Source: Stutzerimonas stutzeri
GTDB taxonomy: Bacteria; Pseudomonadota; Gammaproteobacteria; Pseudomonadales; Pseudomonadaceae
Reading direction: 5' to 3'
DNA: 64,000 bases
Assembly: GCF_002909485.1 (NCBI RefSeq)
Contig: NZ_PPXG01000007.1
Coordinates: forward strand, 1 to 64,000
Position numbers and translations under genes: made by a program. The notes under the pieces are model-generated. The model saw only the letters and a program-made list of their open reading frames with translations, was not told the origin of the DNA and did not search any database. Below, piece by piece: positions 26,902 through 36,557 of this stretch. Numbering within the stretch: the first letter of the stretch is position 1; each line of letters opens with the position of its first letter.

Positions 26902-27633
26902 GTGAGCGGGCCACAGGGCAGCCGGTTTGCCAGATGGCATATCGAGCCGCAACGGGAGGAGGAGCAGGAAGCCTGGCTGGTGACCTACCTGGACATGCTC
27001 ACGCTGCTGCTGGTCATGCTGGTCATCATGCTGGCCATGGCGGGTAAAGGGGATGCCAAGCAGAACGAACAGACAGCGCTCGAGGCTGCGTCGCTGACTG
27101 CTGGCGAACAGGTCGTGGCACTGCAGTCTTCAGCCTCGCCCATCCCATCCATCGCCCCGGTACCGTCGCCGGCGACCGATGTGGAAACCGAAGCCGATGA
27201 GGTAGCCCGCTCGGTGGCGGACCTAGCGCTAGGCGAAGATATCGAGGTAATCGTCAACGATGGCAGCATCAGCTTTCGCATCAGCAGCGAGATACTGTTT
27301 GGCTCCGGTCGGGCAGAGCTGGAAGATGCGGGCCTGGACGTAATCGATCGCCTGGTGCCAACCCTCGCCGCAGGCCGCTATCGAATCATCGTCGAAGGCC
27401 ACACCGATAACCTGCCAATCCAGACCGAACGCTTCCCTTCCAACTGGGAGCTCTCCGCCAGCCGCGCCAGCAGCGTGGTGCGCTACCTGCAGTTGGCCGA
27501 TATCGAAGCGACGCGCTTGAGCGCGACCGGCTATGCCGACACTCGCCCGATTGCCGACAACGCCGATGAACGCGGCCGGGCCAGTAACCGGCGCGTCGAG
27601 CTGGTCATGCGCACCGAGCCCGATAAACCCTGA
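26902..27633 (+). CDS. MotB/PomB-like OmpA-family stator protein
   Basis: About 243 residues from the GTG at 26902; a TTG at 26896 overlapping the MotA stop is an alternative. One N-terminal helix with the ion-carrying Asp in TYLDMLTLLLVM (near residue 30), an acidic Pro/Ser linker (IPSIAPVPSPATD) near 90, and a C-terminal peptidoglycan-binding OmpA domain from about 125 with GHTDNLPIQTERFPSNWELS and RGRASNRRVELV. The pair with the upstream MotA homologue marks a complete stator unit. Co-transcribed by spacing. Confidence 0.85.
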   Translation: MSGPQGSRFARWHIEPQREEEQEAWLVTYLDMLTLLLVMLVIMLAMAGKGDAKQNEQTALEAASLTAGEQVVALQSSASPIPSIAPVPSPATDVETEADEVARSVADLALGEDIEVIVNDGSISFRISSEILFGSGRAELEDAGLDVIDRLVPTLAAGRYRIIVEGHTDNLPIQTERFPSNWELSASRASSVVRYLQLADIEATRLSATGYADTRPIADNADERGRASNRRVELVMRTEPDKP

Positions 27634-27670
27634 CGACCATCGATCTCCAAGGCCGACGACACCGCCTGCA

Positions 27671-28603
27671 TCACCCCAGCGCGGTATCCAGAAACATCAT
27701 CACCGCGAAGCCCACCATCAATCCCAAGGTGGCGGGCGTCTGATGTCCGTTGCGATGGGTTTCCGGAATGACTTCATGGGAAACCACGAAGATCATCGCG
27801 CCCGCAGCCAAGCCAAGGCTGATGGGATAGGCAATGGCGAACCCGCTCGACATGCCGATACCCACCAACGCGCCAATTGGCTCCATCAGCCCGGAAGCCG
27901 CAGCGACCAGTACCGACCGCATTGCAGACAGCCCCGTCGTGCGCAATGCCAGCGCGACAGCCAGCCCCTCCGGAATGTCCTGAATGGAGATGGCAGTGGT
28001 CAGCGGCAGGCCAACACTAAGGTCGCCATTGGCGAAGCTGACACCAATGGCCATGCCTTCGGGAATGTTGTGCAGCGCGATGGCAAGGACGAACAGCCAG
28101 ACTCGATTAAAGCGCTCGCACTCCGGCCCGCAAGGGCCCGTGCTCTCGTGCTCATGGGGTGTGAAGTAATCCAGCCCAAGCATCAACAGCACGCCGAAAC
28201 CCAGGCCGACGACGACAGTCAGAGCCGCCGCCGAACCACTGCCGAACAATTCACGGCCGGCTGCCAAGCCCGGCAGGATCAACGAGAACGCGCTCGCCGC
28301 CAGCATCATTCCAGCTGCGAAACCAAGCATGCTGTCCTGTGTACGGGTAGAGATGTCGCGCAGACCGATCGCCAGGAACGCGCCAAAAGCCGTCGCGACA
28401 AAACCGGCAGTGCCGCCGAGCAGCGCGTAGCGAACGTTGTCCGTGTCATCGCTCTGAAATGCACTAACGCCGCCCGCCACCAGCAGAAGCAGCACCGCGG
28501 CTGCAGCAGCAGCGAGGCTGAAGGTGATCCAGGGGCTGGCCTGCGCTTGGGCGATCCAGGCGGCGCGTAAAGTGGCAGCAGGGCTTTGAATGGTCGAGGC
28601 CAT
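27671..28603 (-). CDS. ZIP-family divalent metal transporter
   Basis: 310 residues from the ATG at 28603 (AGGA upstream), dropping 37 residues of the longest frame. About eight helices. The metal path motifs HNIPEGMAIGV (helix IV) and QDIPEGLAVALAL (helix V) are clear, and the variable loop has HEHESTGPCGPECERF, where His/Cys could bind metal. ZIP proteins of this GufA/ZupT branch import Zn2+ or other divalent ions. N-terminus has an extra helix (ITFSLAAAAAAVLLLL). Convergent with the MotB-like gene. Confidence 0.88.
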   Translation of the reverse strand: MASTIQSPAATLRAAWIAQAQASPWITFSLAAAAAAVLLLLVAGGVSAFQSDDTDNVRYALLGGTAGFVATAFGAFLAIGLRDISTRTQDSMLGFAAGMMLAASAFSLILPGLAAGRELFGSGSAAALTVVVGLGFGVLLMLGLDYFTPHEHESTGPCGPECERFNRVWLFVLAIALHNIPEGMAIGVSFANGDLSVGLPLTTAISIQDIPEGLAVALALRTTGLSAMRSVLVAAASGLMEPIGALVGIGMSSGFAIAYPISLGLAAGAMIFVVSHEVIPETHRNGHQTPATLGLMVGFAVMMFLDTALG

Positions 28604-28840
28604 GATCACGAAATCCTGGGGGCGGACCGCCAGTGTACTCCGCCCCTCTCGGAACCTGAGCCTATCGCCGCGATAGGACATCCCCATGGACCGCCATCGC
28701 AGCGCGAAAGCCATCTGCCCTTGATCAGCAATGCGACGCTATGCCTCGTAGCCATTGGCCTTGTACCAATTGCCGGAAGTTGTCCGTAAGCTTGAAACGA
28801 TTTGATGGCCGTCACGGGCCGCATCAGGGAGTGGTCCGTC

Positions 28841-30025
28841 GTGCCAGCCGAAAAATCCACCCGCCGCGCATTTCCGCTGCTCGTTGCACTCGTGCTGCTT
28901 GGCGCCTGGCTGTTCTGGCGCCAACTGCAAGGCCCGCAATTGCCAGCCTATCGCGTTGAAGCACGACCGCTGGTGCAACGTGTAGTCGCCAGCGGCGAGG
29001 TGGATAGCCAATCGCTGGCACAGGTAGGCAGCGAGATAACCGGTGTCATTGCTGCGCGCCATGTGCGTGAGGGTGACGCGGTGAAGGCCGGCGATCTGTT
29101 GCTCGAGCTACGCGACGACGAGCAGCGAGCCCGCGTGCTTGAAGCCGAGGCCAGCCTGCAGCAACTGATCGATTCCACCCGCCCACAGGCGCAAGCCACA
29201 TTGCGCGAGGCACAGCACAATCTGGAACAGGCGAGCCGAGAGCTGCAGCGCCGTGAGACGCTCTTCGAACGCAAAATCCTAGCCTCCGAACCGCTGGAGC
29301 AGGCCCGCCGTGCGGAGCTGACCGCACGGGTCATACGTGATCGCGCCCGTTTCGCCGCTGCCACCGTGGCCGCAGGGGGCAGCGAGGAGCAGGTATTGCG
29401 TCAGCGCCTGGAAGCGGCTCGCGCAGCGCTCGCAAAAACCCGTATTCACGCGCAGGTCGACGGCATCGTGCAGACGCGCGATGTCGAGCCCGGCGACCTG
29501 GTCCAACCGGGCCGCACGTTGTTGGCCATCGCCCGCTCAGGCAGCAGCGAAATTCTGTTGCCGCTGGACGAGAAGAATCTGGCCCCAATCGAACTGGGCC
29601 AAGCGGCGAAGATCATCGCCGATGCCTACCCCGACCGCGTGCTGACGGCGCGAGTCAGCTTTATCGCACCCAGCGTCGACACAGCCCGCGGGACCATCGA
29701 TGTTCATCTGGACCTGCAAGAGCCGACCGACCTTCTCCGCCAGGGCATGACGGTTTCGGTGAACATCGAGACTGGCCGTCGCGAACAAGCACTGGTGCTG
29801 CCCAACGATGCACTGCGCGCGCGCGACGGCGCGCGTGCTCAGGTACTGCGGGTCAACGCTGGACGGGTCGAACGGGTCAACGTACGTCTGGGCCTGCTGG
29901 GCACCGCATTGAGCGAGGTCATCGATGGTCTGGAAGCCGGTGACCTGGTGCTGATCGCTGACGCCGAAGAGGGCAAGCGCGTGCGGGTAGTCGAGCAACA
30001 GATCCCCAGCGGCATTCAGGACTGA
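28841..30025 (+). CDS. Periplasmic adaptor protein of an ABC exporter (HlyD/MacA/DevB-like)
   Basis: 394 residues from a GTG at 28841, with AGGGAG 9 nt upstream; an ATG at 28805 is possible. An N-terminal anchor helix (FPLLVALVLLGAWLFW), biotinyl-lipoyl half-motifs (SEITGVIAARHVREGDAVKAGDLL and ARIHAQ-type region), a long alpha-hairpin coiled coil about residues 100-200 (ARVLEAEASL ... ARAALAKTRI) and a beta-barrel near 230-310. It would bridge the permease/ATPase encoded directly downstream to an outer-membrane channel. Substrate unknown; the order adaptor-permease-ATPase is the DevBCA type. Confidence 0.85.
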   Translation: MPAEKSTRRAFPLLVALVLLGAWLFWRQLQGPQLPAYRVEARPLVQRVVASGEVDSQSLAQVGSEITGVIAARHVREGDAVKAGDLLLELRDDEQRARVLEAEASLQQLIDSTRPQAQATLREAQHNLEQASRELQRRETLFERKILASEPLEQARRAELTARVIRDRARFAAATVAAGGSEEQVLRQRLEAARAALAKTRIHAQVDGIVQTRDVEPGDLVQPGRTLLAIARSGSSEILLPLDEKNLAPIELGQAAKIIADAYPDRVLTARVSFIAPSVDTARGTIDVHLDLQEPTDLLRQGMTVSVNIETGRREQALVLPNDALRARDGARAQVLRVNAGRVERVNVRLGLLGTALSEVIDGLEAGDLVLIADAEEGKRVRVVEQQIPSGIQD

Positions 30026-30030
30026 TTGGC

Positions 30031-31251
30031 ATGCGCCTCGCCGACTCGTTGTGGACCGAATGGACGATCGCCCTGCGCTTCCTGCTGGACAACCGTATGC
30101 AATCGCTGCTGATCATCTTCGGCATCGCCGTCGGCTCGGCGGTGATCGTTTTCATTACCGCATTGATCACCGGCCTGCAGGCCAACGTGGTCGAACGCAC
30201 GCTCGGCACCCAGGCACATATCCGCATCCTGCCGCCGGATGAAGTCAACCGCACCTTGCCTGTAGATGACGGTAGCTGGTCACTGGTGCTGGAGAGCCCA
30301 AGGGCACAACGGCTGCGCTCGATCATCAATTGGCAGGATGTTCGCGATGTGCTCGATCAGGACTCGCAGATCCTCGCGGTGTCACCGGTAATCAGCGGCC
30401 CGGCCATCGCTCGACGCGGCGTGGCCCGTGCTTCGGTGGCCTTGCTCGGCATCGATCCGCAGCGTTACCAGCGCATCATCCCCCTCAGCCGCGACCTCAT
30501 CGCAGGCCAGCTGGTGGTCGGCGCCGGCAACGCGGTGATCGGCAAGGAACTCGCCCGTGACCTGGGCCTGGGCATCGGTGACAAGCTGCGACTGGATGCG
30601 GGCGAAGGCCGGGAAACCGTAGTCGATATCGCAGGCATCTTCGAGTTGGGCGTGCGCGAACTGGACGCACGTTACGTTTACCTGGATTTGAAGCAGGCGC
30701 AGACGCTGCTCGACCTGCCGGGTGGAGTCACAGTAATCGATACCACAGTCGCGGAAATCTTCGAGGCCGACCAGGTCGCCACGCGCCTGGCTCGCCTCAC
30801 CGGGCTGCGCGCCGAGAGCTGGATGGAAACCAACGGGCAACTGCTCAATGCCCTCAGTTCGCAAAGCATGACCACCGAAATGATCCGCGTATTCGTCGGT
30901 ATCTCCGTGGCGTTCGGCATCGCCAGCGTGCTGGCCGTTAGTGTGGTTCAGCGTACCCGAGAGATCGGCATCCTGCGCGCCATGGGTAGTCCACGTGGGC
31001 AGATCCTGCGCGTGTTCCTGCTGCAGGGTGGGCTACTCGGACTGCTCGGCTCGGCCTGCGGCGGCGGCGTTGGATGGGGGCTGGTGCAGGTGTTCAATAT
31101 AGCCGGCCCGCGCCTGTTCGATATCCCCGTCGACCCGACACTGGTACCGCTGGCCATGCTGATCGCCACGATCACCGGCGTGTTGGCGGCTGCCATGCCG
31201 GCGCGCCGCGCGGCACGTTACGACCCTGCGGTGGCAATTCGTTATGTCTGA
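30031..31251 (+). CDS. ABC transporter permease (MacB/FtsX family)
   Basis: 406 residues. Membrane segment near 25-50 (SLLIIFGIAVGSAVIVFITALI), a large periplasmic domain about 50-270, then three C-terminal helices near 280-310, 325-355 and 370-390 with RTREIGILRAMGSP and the ending [12 protein letters not shown], all typical of the type VII mechanotransmission permeases. It begins 5 bp after the adaptor gene and overlaps the ATPase gene by 8 bp. Confidence 0.88.
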   Translation: MRLADSLWTEWTIALRFLLDNRMQSLLIIFGIAVGSAVIVFITALITGLQANVVERTLGTQAHIRILPPDEVNRTLPVDDGSWSLVLESPRAQRLRSIINWQDVRDVLDQDSQILAVSPVISGPAIARRGVARASVALLGIDPQRYQRIIPLSRDLIAGQLVVGAGNAVIGKELARDLGLGIGDKLRLDAGEGRETVVDIAGIFELGVRELDARYVYLDLKQAQTLLDLPGGVTVIDTTVAEIFEADQVATRLARLTGLRAESWMETNGQLLNALSSQSMTTEMIRVFVGISVAFGIASVLAVSVVQRTREIGILRAMGSPRGQILRVFLLQGGLLGLLGSACGGGVGWGLVQVFNIAGPRLFDIPVDPTLVPLAMLIATITGVLAAAMPARRAARYDPAVAIRYV

Positions 31252-31969
31252 TCTGGCCACCAATGCAAACGAGGTCCTGCGCCTGGATCAGGTGCGCAAG
31301 GTTTTCAATCCTGGCACGCCACTGGAAACGCAAGTACTGCACGGTATCGACCTCCGCCTGTGCCGCGGCGAGCTCACAGCACTGATCGGGCCGTCCGGCT
31401 CAGGCAAAAGCACGCTGCTGAACCTGATCGGGCTGCTCGATGCGCCCAGTTCCGGCGAGCTGTACCTGCTGGGACAAGCGACACGCGACAGCGACGACGA
31501 AACCCGCACCCACCTGCGCAACCAGGCGATTGGCTTCGTGTTCCAGTTTCACCACCTGATCTCGGCCTTCAGCGTGCTGGAAAATGTGCTGATGCCGTTG
31601 ATGATCCGCCACGGCAAGCCATCGAGCGCGGATATCGAACTGGCGCGCGGCCTACTCGACGAAGTCGGGCTGAGCCAGTTCGCCGACAAGAAGCCAACGC
31701 AGATCTCCGGTGGTCAGCAGCAACGGGTGGCCATCGCCCGAGCGCTGGTCACGCGCCCTCCTCTGCTGCTGGCCGACGAGCCGACCGGCAATCTGGACAG
31801 TCGCACCGCGCAAAGCGTGTTCGAACTGTTCCATCGCATCAATGCTCAATTTGGCTGCGCGGTGCTGGTGGTAACCCATGATCCGCGACTCGCTGCGGAT
31901 TGTGAGCGGACCATCCAGCTGGTCGACGGACATATCGTCAGTGACGAAGCCCGAACCAGCACCCTCTGA
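31244..31969 (+). CDS. ABC transporter ATP-binding protein (LolD/MacB type)
   Basis: 241 residues. Walker [10 protein letters not shown] near 50, Q-loop [16 protein letters not shown] near 95, signature SGGQQQR near 148, Walker [14 protein letters not shown] near 168 and H-loop VVTHDPRL near 205. It powers the exporter formed with the two preceding gene products. No terminator is evident right after the gene. Confidence 0.93.
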   Translation: MSDLATNANEVLRLDQVRKVFNPGTPLETQVLHGIDLRLCRGELTALIGPSGSGKSTLLNLIGLLDAPSSGELYLLGQATRDSDDETRTHLRNQAIGFVFQFHHLISAFSVLENVLMPLMIRHGKPSSADIELARGLLDEVGLSQFADKKPTQISGGQQQRVAIARALVTRPPLLLADEPTGNLDSRTAQSVFELFHRINAQFGCAVLVVTHDPRLAADCERTIQLVDGHIVSDEARTSTL

Positions 31970-32108
31970 TCAGTCACTCTTTGGCTGGCCTAGCGCTCAG
32001 CCTGCGGCCAGCGTGCGTCATGCCCACACGCGAAACGACCCCGACCATTAATAACTATTAATTCTAAGCATATAACCAACTTCAGAGCTAAGATCAGGCA
32101 TCACACGA

Positions 32109-32124
32109 ATACCCCCGCCGGTAT
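32109..32124 (+). promoter_or_regulatory. Candidate CsoR-type operator before the sulfide operon
   Basis: ATACCCCCGCCGGTAT: arms ATACC/GGTAT around a C/G centre, 25 bp before the metallohydrolase start. This matches the A/T-flanked G-tract style of CsoR/CstR-family operators. A CsoR-family gene lies in the same cluster, and a related ATACCCGTAT lies in front of it. Binding is inferred. Confidence 0.45.
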
Positions 32125-32148
32125 ATGAATATAGAAGAGGCGCACCCC

Positions 32149-33012
32149 ATGAATGCCCACATTGAAGCTTTCTTCGATCCCGCTACCTTCACTTACAGCT
32201 ACGTGGTCAGCGACCCCGTTACGCGTCAATGCGCGCTGATCGATTCGGTGCTGGACTACGACGCGGCGTCGGGCCGCACCTCCCATACCAGCGCGGAGCG
32301 TTTAATCGCTTACGTACGTGAGCATGAGCTGAAGGTGCAATGGTTGCTTGAGACCCATGTGCATGCTGACCACCTGAGCGCCGCGCCTTATCTGAAGCAA
32401 CAACTTGGCGGCCAGCTGGCAATCGGTGATCGGATCACCGTTGTGCAGGACACATTCGGCAAGTTGTTCAATGCCGGTACCGATTTTGCTACCGATGGCC
32501 GCCAGTTCGACCATCTGTTTCACGATGGCGACACCTTCCAGGTGGGCGACGTCCAGGCGCGCGCAATCCACACGCCCGGCCACACGCCCGCCTGCATGAC
32601 ATACGTCATCGGCGACGCGGCGTTCGTAGGCGATACGCTGTTCATGCCCGATTACGGCACTGCCCGCTGCGACTTCCCCGGCGGAGACGCGCGCATGCTG
32701 TATCAGTCGATCCAGAAACTGTTCGCCCTGCCGGGCGACACGCGGGTATTCATGTGCCACGACTACAAGGCGCCGGGCCGAGAAGAGTTCCTCTATGAGA
32801 CGACTATCGCCGCCGAACGCGAAAGCAACGTGCACGTACACAGTGGCATCACTGAGGACCAGTTCGTCGCCATGCGCACCGAGCGGGACGCAACCTTGGG
32901 CATGCCTACGCTGATCCTGCCTTCGGTGCAGATCAACATGCGCGGCGGCGAGCTGCCCAGCCCCGAAAGCAACGGCACGCGCTATCTGAAGATCCCTCTG
33001 GACGTGCTGTAA
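32149..33012 (+). CDS. MBL-fold hydrolase, Blh/persulfide dioxygenase type
   Basis: 287 residues from the second ATG (32149), preceded by GAGG. The metal site THVHADHLSAAPYL is near residue 70, the second His in IHTPGHTPACM near 145, and the Asp in FVGDTLFMPDYGTARCDFPGGDA near 170, all in the order of ETHE1/Blh persulfide dioxygenases. These oxidise glutathione persulfide to sulfite. It is followed 21 bp later by the DUF442-SQR fusion, matching the blh-type operons under BigR control in Rhizobiaceae and Xylella. Cytoplasmic. Confidence 0.9.
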   Translation: MNAHIEAFFDPATFTYSYVVSDPVTRQCALIDSVLDYDAASGRTSHTSAERLIAYVREHELKVQWLLETHVHADHLSAAPYLKQQLGGQLAIGDRITVVQDTFGKLFNAGTDFATDGRQFDHLFHDGDTFQVGDVQARAIHTPGHTPACMTYVIGDAAFVGDTLFMPDYGTARCDFPGGDARMLYQSIQKLFALPGDTRVFMCHDYKAPGREEFLYETTIAAERESNVHVHSGITEDQFVAMRTERDATLGMPTLILPSVQINMRGGELPSPESNGTRYLKIPLDVL

Positions 33013-33033
33013 GCCGAGCGTGGAGGCCGTCAC

Positions 33034-34779
33034 ATGCAAACTCTAAAACGCCTGACACCCTTCATCTCCGTCGCCGCCCAACTGCAACCGTCGGACATAG
33101 CACTGCTGGCCAGCAGCGGCTTTCGCTGCGTCATCAACAATCGTCCGGACAACGAGGGTGAAGCTCAGCCGTCGAGCGAGGCGATGCGCATCGCCGCCGA
33201 GGATTCGGGGCTCGAGTACCACTTCCTGCCGGTGGTATCCGGCCAGATCAGTGACGCCGATATCGCGGACTTTCGCGCACTGCTGGAGCGGATCAAGGGG
33301 CCGGCATTGGCGTTCTGCAGGACCGGGACCCGATCGGCCTCGCTCTGGGCGCTGGCCGAGGCACACCATCTGGATCCGCAGGTACTGCTGAAAACAGCGC
33401 AGCAGGCGGACTACGATCTGAGCGCCCTTTTGCCGCGGCTGCAGCAGCACTGGCAGTCCGAGGGCGATCAGCTGCTCCTCTCTGCGACACGATTCGCCGC
33501 TACACCGCGCTACGACGTGCTGGTGGTTGGCGGCGGTGCGGCCGGCTGCGCCGTGACTGCCAGCCTGCTCAAACGCAACCCTGATTTGCGCGTCGCCATA
33601 ATCGAGCCGCGGGACCAGCACTACTATCAGCCCGGCTGGACGCTGGTAGGCGCCGGCGTGTTCGACCGCGCCGCGACCGAGCGCGCGATGAGTCGCTGCA
33701 TTCCGTCCAAGGCGCAATGGATCCGCGCGGCTGCCGAAGCATTCGAGCCGGAGCATCAGCAAGTGGTGCTCGAAGACGGCAGCCGCATAGGCTATCGAGC
33801 ACTGGTGGTATGCCCTGGATTGAGCCTCGATTGGGATGCTATCGAAGGCGCCCGCGACAGCCTTGGCAAGTTTGGCGTGACCTCTAACTACGCCTTCGAG
33901 CTGGCGCCCTATACCTGGCAATTGGTGCAGAGCCTGCGCGGTGGCAAGGCGCTGTTCACTCAGCCGCCGATGCCGATCAAGTGTGCCGGCGCACCGCAGA
34001 AGGCCATGTATCTGTCCTGCGATCACTGGCGCCAGCAAGGCGTGCTGCAGGACATCGAGGTCGACTTCTGTTCGGCCGGCGCGGTGCTGTTCGGCGTCGC
34101 CGACTTCGTGCCCGCGCTAATGCAGTACGTCGAACGCTACGGTGCCCGGCTGAACTTCAACCACAACCTGGTGGCAATCGACGGGCCGGCACAAAAGGCC
34201 TGGTTTAAAGCCACCGACGGCACCGGACAGAGCACTACGGTGGAGCGTGACTTCGATCTGCTGCATCTGGTGCCGCCGCAGCATGCGCCGGACTTCATCC
34301 GCCAGAGCGCTCTGGCTAACGCCGACGGCTGGTTCGAAGCAGAGCACGAAACCCTGCGTCACCCGCGCTTCGGCAACATATTCAGTCTTGGCGACGTCTG
34401 CTCCGCCCCCAACGCCAAGACCGCCGCAGCTGTGCGCAAGCAGGCACCAGTGGTAGCGGAAAACATCCTGAGCGTGCTCGACGGCAAGGGGCCTCGAGCG
34501 ATCTATGACGGCTACGGTTTCTGCCCGCTGACGGTCGAGCGTGGCAAGGTGATCCTTGCCGAGTTCGGCTACGGCGGCAAACTGCTGCCGACCTTCCCGC
34601 TCGATCCACGTGTGCCAAGACGCCTGGCCTGGCGGCTGAAGACCCAATGGATGCCGTCGATCTACTACGACATGATGCTCAAAGGGCATGAGTGGCTGGC
34701 CGAGCCGAAACACCTGGATTTCGAGCCGCGTCCGGCTGAGGCGTCCAGCGCCTGCGACTTCACCCAGGAGAAAAAGTGA
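33034..34779 (+). CDS. DUF442 domain-sulfide:quinone oxidoreductase fusion
   Basis: 581 residues in two parts. Residues 1-110 are a TIGR01244/DUF442 (beta-lactamase-hydrolase-like) domain with the phosphatase-like loop AFCRTGTRSASLW. From about 160 follows an SQR flavoprotein: FAD site VLVVGGGAAGCAV, HYYQPGWTLVGAG, and the two redox Cys expected for the mitochondrial-type enzyme, Cys317 in IKCAGAPQK and Cys456 in GDVCSAPNAKTAAA. SQR oxidises sulfide at the membrane and passes electrons to quinone, making persulfide for the dioxygenase upstream. The C-terminal region (PRRLAWRLKTQWMPSIYYDMM) may bind the membrane. The next gene starts inside its stop. Confidence 0.92.
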   Translation: MQTLKRLTPFISVAAQLQPSDIALLASSGFRCVINNRPDNEGEAQPSSEAMRIAAEDSGLEYHFLPVVSGQISDADIADFRALLERIKGPALAFCRTGTRSASLWALAEAHHLDPQVLLKTAQQADYDLSALLPRLQQHWQSEGDQLLLSATRFAATPRYDVLVVGGGAAGCAVTASLLKRNPDLRVAIIEPRDQHYYQPGWTLVGAGVFDRAATERAMSRCIPSKAQWIRAAAEAFEPEHQQVVLEDGSRIGYRALVVCPGLSLDWDAIEGARDSLGKFGVTSNYAFELAPYTWQLVQSLRGGKALFTQPPMPIKCAGAPQKAMYLSCDHWRQQGVLQDIEVDFCSAGAVLFGVADFVPALMQYVERYGARLNFNHNLVAIDGPAQKAWFKATDGTGQSTTVERDFDLLHLVPPQHAPDFIRQSALANADGWFEAEHETLRHPRFGNIFSLGDVCSAPNAKTAAAVRKQAPVVAENILSVLDGKGPRAIYDGYGFCPLTVERGKVILAEFGYGGKLLPTFPLDPRVPRRLAWRLKTQWMPSIYYDMMLKGHEWLAEPKHLDFEPRPAEASSACDFTQEKK

Positions 34780-36557
34780 TGCAGCAGCGGCTGGCCCGTT
34801 ACCTGCCATGCCTGGGCTGGGCGAAAGACTACAACCGGGCAGCGGCAGCCAAGGACAGCCTCGCGGCGCTGATCGTGACCCTGATGCTGATACCGCAGAG
34901 CTTGGCTTACGCAATGCTCGCAGGTTTGCCGCCGGTAACCGGCCTTTACGCCAGCATCTTGCCGCTGATTGCCTATACCCTCTTTGGCACCAGCCGCACC
35001 CTGGCGGTTGGCCCGGTTGCAGTGGTATCGCTGATGACCGCCGCAGCCCTAGGGCCGCTGTTCGCTGCTGGAAGCGCGGAGTACGCAGGCGCGGCAATGC
35101 TGCTGGCGTTGCTCTCTGGTGCGATCATGCTGGTCATGGCCGCGTTGCGGCTGGGCTTCATTGCAAATTTTCTCAGCCATCCGGTGATTTCCGGATTCAT
35201 CAGCGCCTCAGGCATTCTCATTGCCCTTGGCCAGCTCAAGCACATCCTCGGCATCTCGATCGTCGGTGAAAACGCGTTAGAGCTGGCCCAAGGCTTGGTC
35301 GCTGGCTTGCCGCAAACGCACCTGCCGACGCTAGGCGTCGGCGTCACCAGCCTGATATTTCTTTATCTGATACGCAGCCAGCTCGGCGACCGGCTGCAAC
35401 GGCTCGGCATGAGTCCTCGGACTGCCGGAACGCTGTCGAAAATTGGGCCAGTCGCAGCCCTGCTCCTTGCGATAGCGGCCGTCAGTACCTTTCAGCTCGC
35501 CGACGCTGGAGTGCGGGTAGTCGGCGAGGTGCCCAGCGGACTGCCTTCGATGAACCTGCCGTCGCTGAACCTTGCCCTGGCCATGCAGCTGCTGCCGGCT
35601 GCAGTGCTGATCAGCCTGGTCGGCTTCGTCGAATCTGTCTCCGTGGCGCAGACCCTTGCAGCCAAAAGACGAGAACGCATCGAGCCCAACCAGGAACTGG
35701 TGGCCCTCGGCGGCGCCAATGTTGCCGCTGCCCTAAGCGGCGGCTTTCCAGTTACTGGTGGCTTTGCCCGCTCGGTGGTCAACTTCGACGCAGGCGCTCA
35801 AACACCGTTGGCCGGCGCCCTGACCGCAGCGGGCATCGCTCTGACTGTCGCGTTTTTCACGCCGCTATTTCACAACCTGCCACATGCCGTGCTGGCCGCG
35901 ACGATCATTGTTGCGGTGCTCAGCCTGGTGGACCTCGCCGCGCTTCAGCGTACCTGGCGATACTCTCCCCAGGACGCCTCAGCGATGGCCGCGACAATGC
36001 TCGGCGTGCTGCTGATTGGCGTGGAGAGCGGCATCATCCTCGGGGTCGGTCTGTCATTGTTGCTCTTCCTCTGGCGCACCAGCCAACCGCATATCGCCGT
36101 GGTCGGGCAACTGCCTGGCAGTGAGCATTTCCGAAATATCGAACGCTTCGCCGTAGTGCAGAGCGACAAGGTCTTGTCGGTGCGCGTCGACGAGAGCCTG
36201 TACTTCCCCAATGCGCGCTTTCTGGAAGACCGCATCGCCGAGCTCATTGGCCGCCATCCACAGGCCGAGCATCTGGTACTCATGTGTCCCGGCGTAAACC
36301 TGATCGACGCCAGCGCCCTGGAAAGCCTCGAAGCCATAGCAGCACGCCTTCGTACCGCCGGCATTCAGCTGCATTTCTCCGAAGTGAAAGGCCCGGTGAT
36401 GGATCGGCTACGGCGCACTGATTTTCTCGAACATTTCGGCGGCCAGGTGTTCATCAGCCAGTACGAAGCCCTGCTCAACCTGGACCCTCATACCACCCGT
36501 CACGCAGTGGAACGACAGCGCGACCACTTTTCCAGCATCAAGGAGAACGCAGAATGA
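34779..36557 (+). CDS. SulP-family anion transporter with STAS domain
   Basis: 592 residues from the ATG at 34779, AGGAG 8 nt upstream, sharing one base with the SQR stop. The SLC26A/SulP signature AALIVTLMLIPQSLAYAMLAG is near residue 25-45, followed by ten to twelve helices; residues from about 445 form a cytosolic STAS domain (DESLYFPNARFLEDRI; CPGVNLIDASALESLEAI). In this context it probably exports or exchanges sulfite or sulfate made by persulfide oxidation, but SulP proteins also move bicarbonate. Overlaps the rhodanese gene by 4 bp. Confidence 0.88.
   Translation: MQQRLARYLPCLGWAKDYNRAAAAKDSLAALIVTLMLIPQSLAYAMLAGLPPVTGLYASILPLIAYTLFGTSRTLAVGPVAVVSLMTAAALGPLFAAGSAEYAGAAMLLALLSGAIMLVMAALRLGFIANFLSHPVISGFISASGILIALGQLKHILGISIVGENALELAQGLVAGLPQTHLPTLGVGVTSLIFLYLIRSQLGDRLQRLGMSPRTAGTLSKIGPVAALLLAIAAVSTFQLADAGVRVVGEVPSGLPSMNLPSLNLALAMQLLPAAVLISLVGFVESVSVAQTLAAKRRERIEPNQELVALGGANVAAALSGGFPVTGGFARSVVNFDAGAQTPLAGALTAAGIALTVAFFTPLFHNLPHAVLAATIIVAVLSLVDLAALQRTWRYSPQDASAMAATMLGVLLIGVESGIILGVGLSLLLFLWRTSQPHIAVVGQLPGSEHFRNIERFAVVQSDKVLSVRVDESLYFPNARFLEDRIAELIGRHPQAEHLVLMCPGVNLIDASALESLEAIAARLRTAGIQLHFSEVKGPVMDRLRRTDFLEHFGGQVFISQYEALLNLDPHTTRHAVERQRDHFSSIKENAE

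Noticed and set aside
26090..28603. Zorya-type defence system based on the MotA/MotB-like pair
   Set aside because: No ZorC, ZorD helicase or ZorE nuclease adjoins; neighbours are an oxidoreductase and a ZIP transporter, and the MotB homologue looks like an ordinary stator protein.
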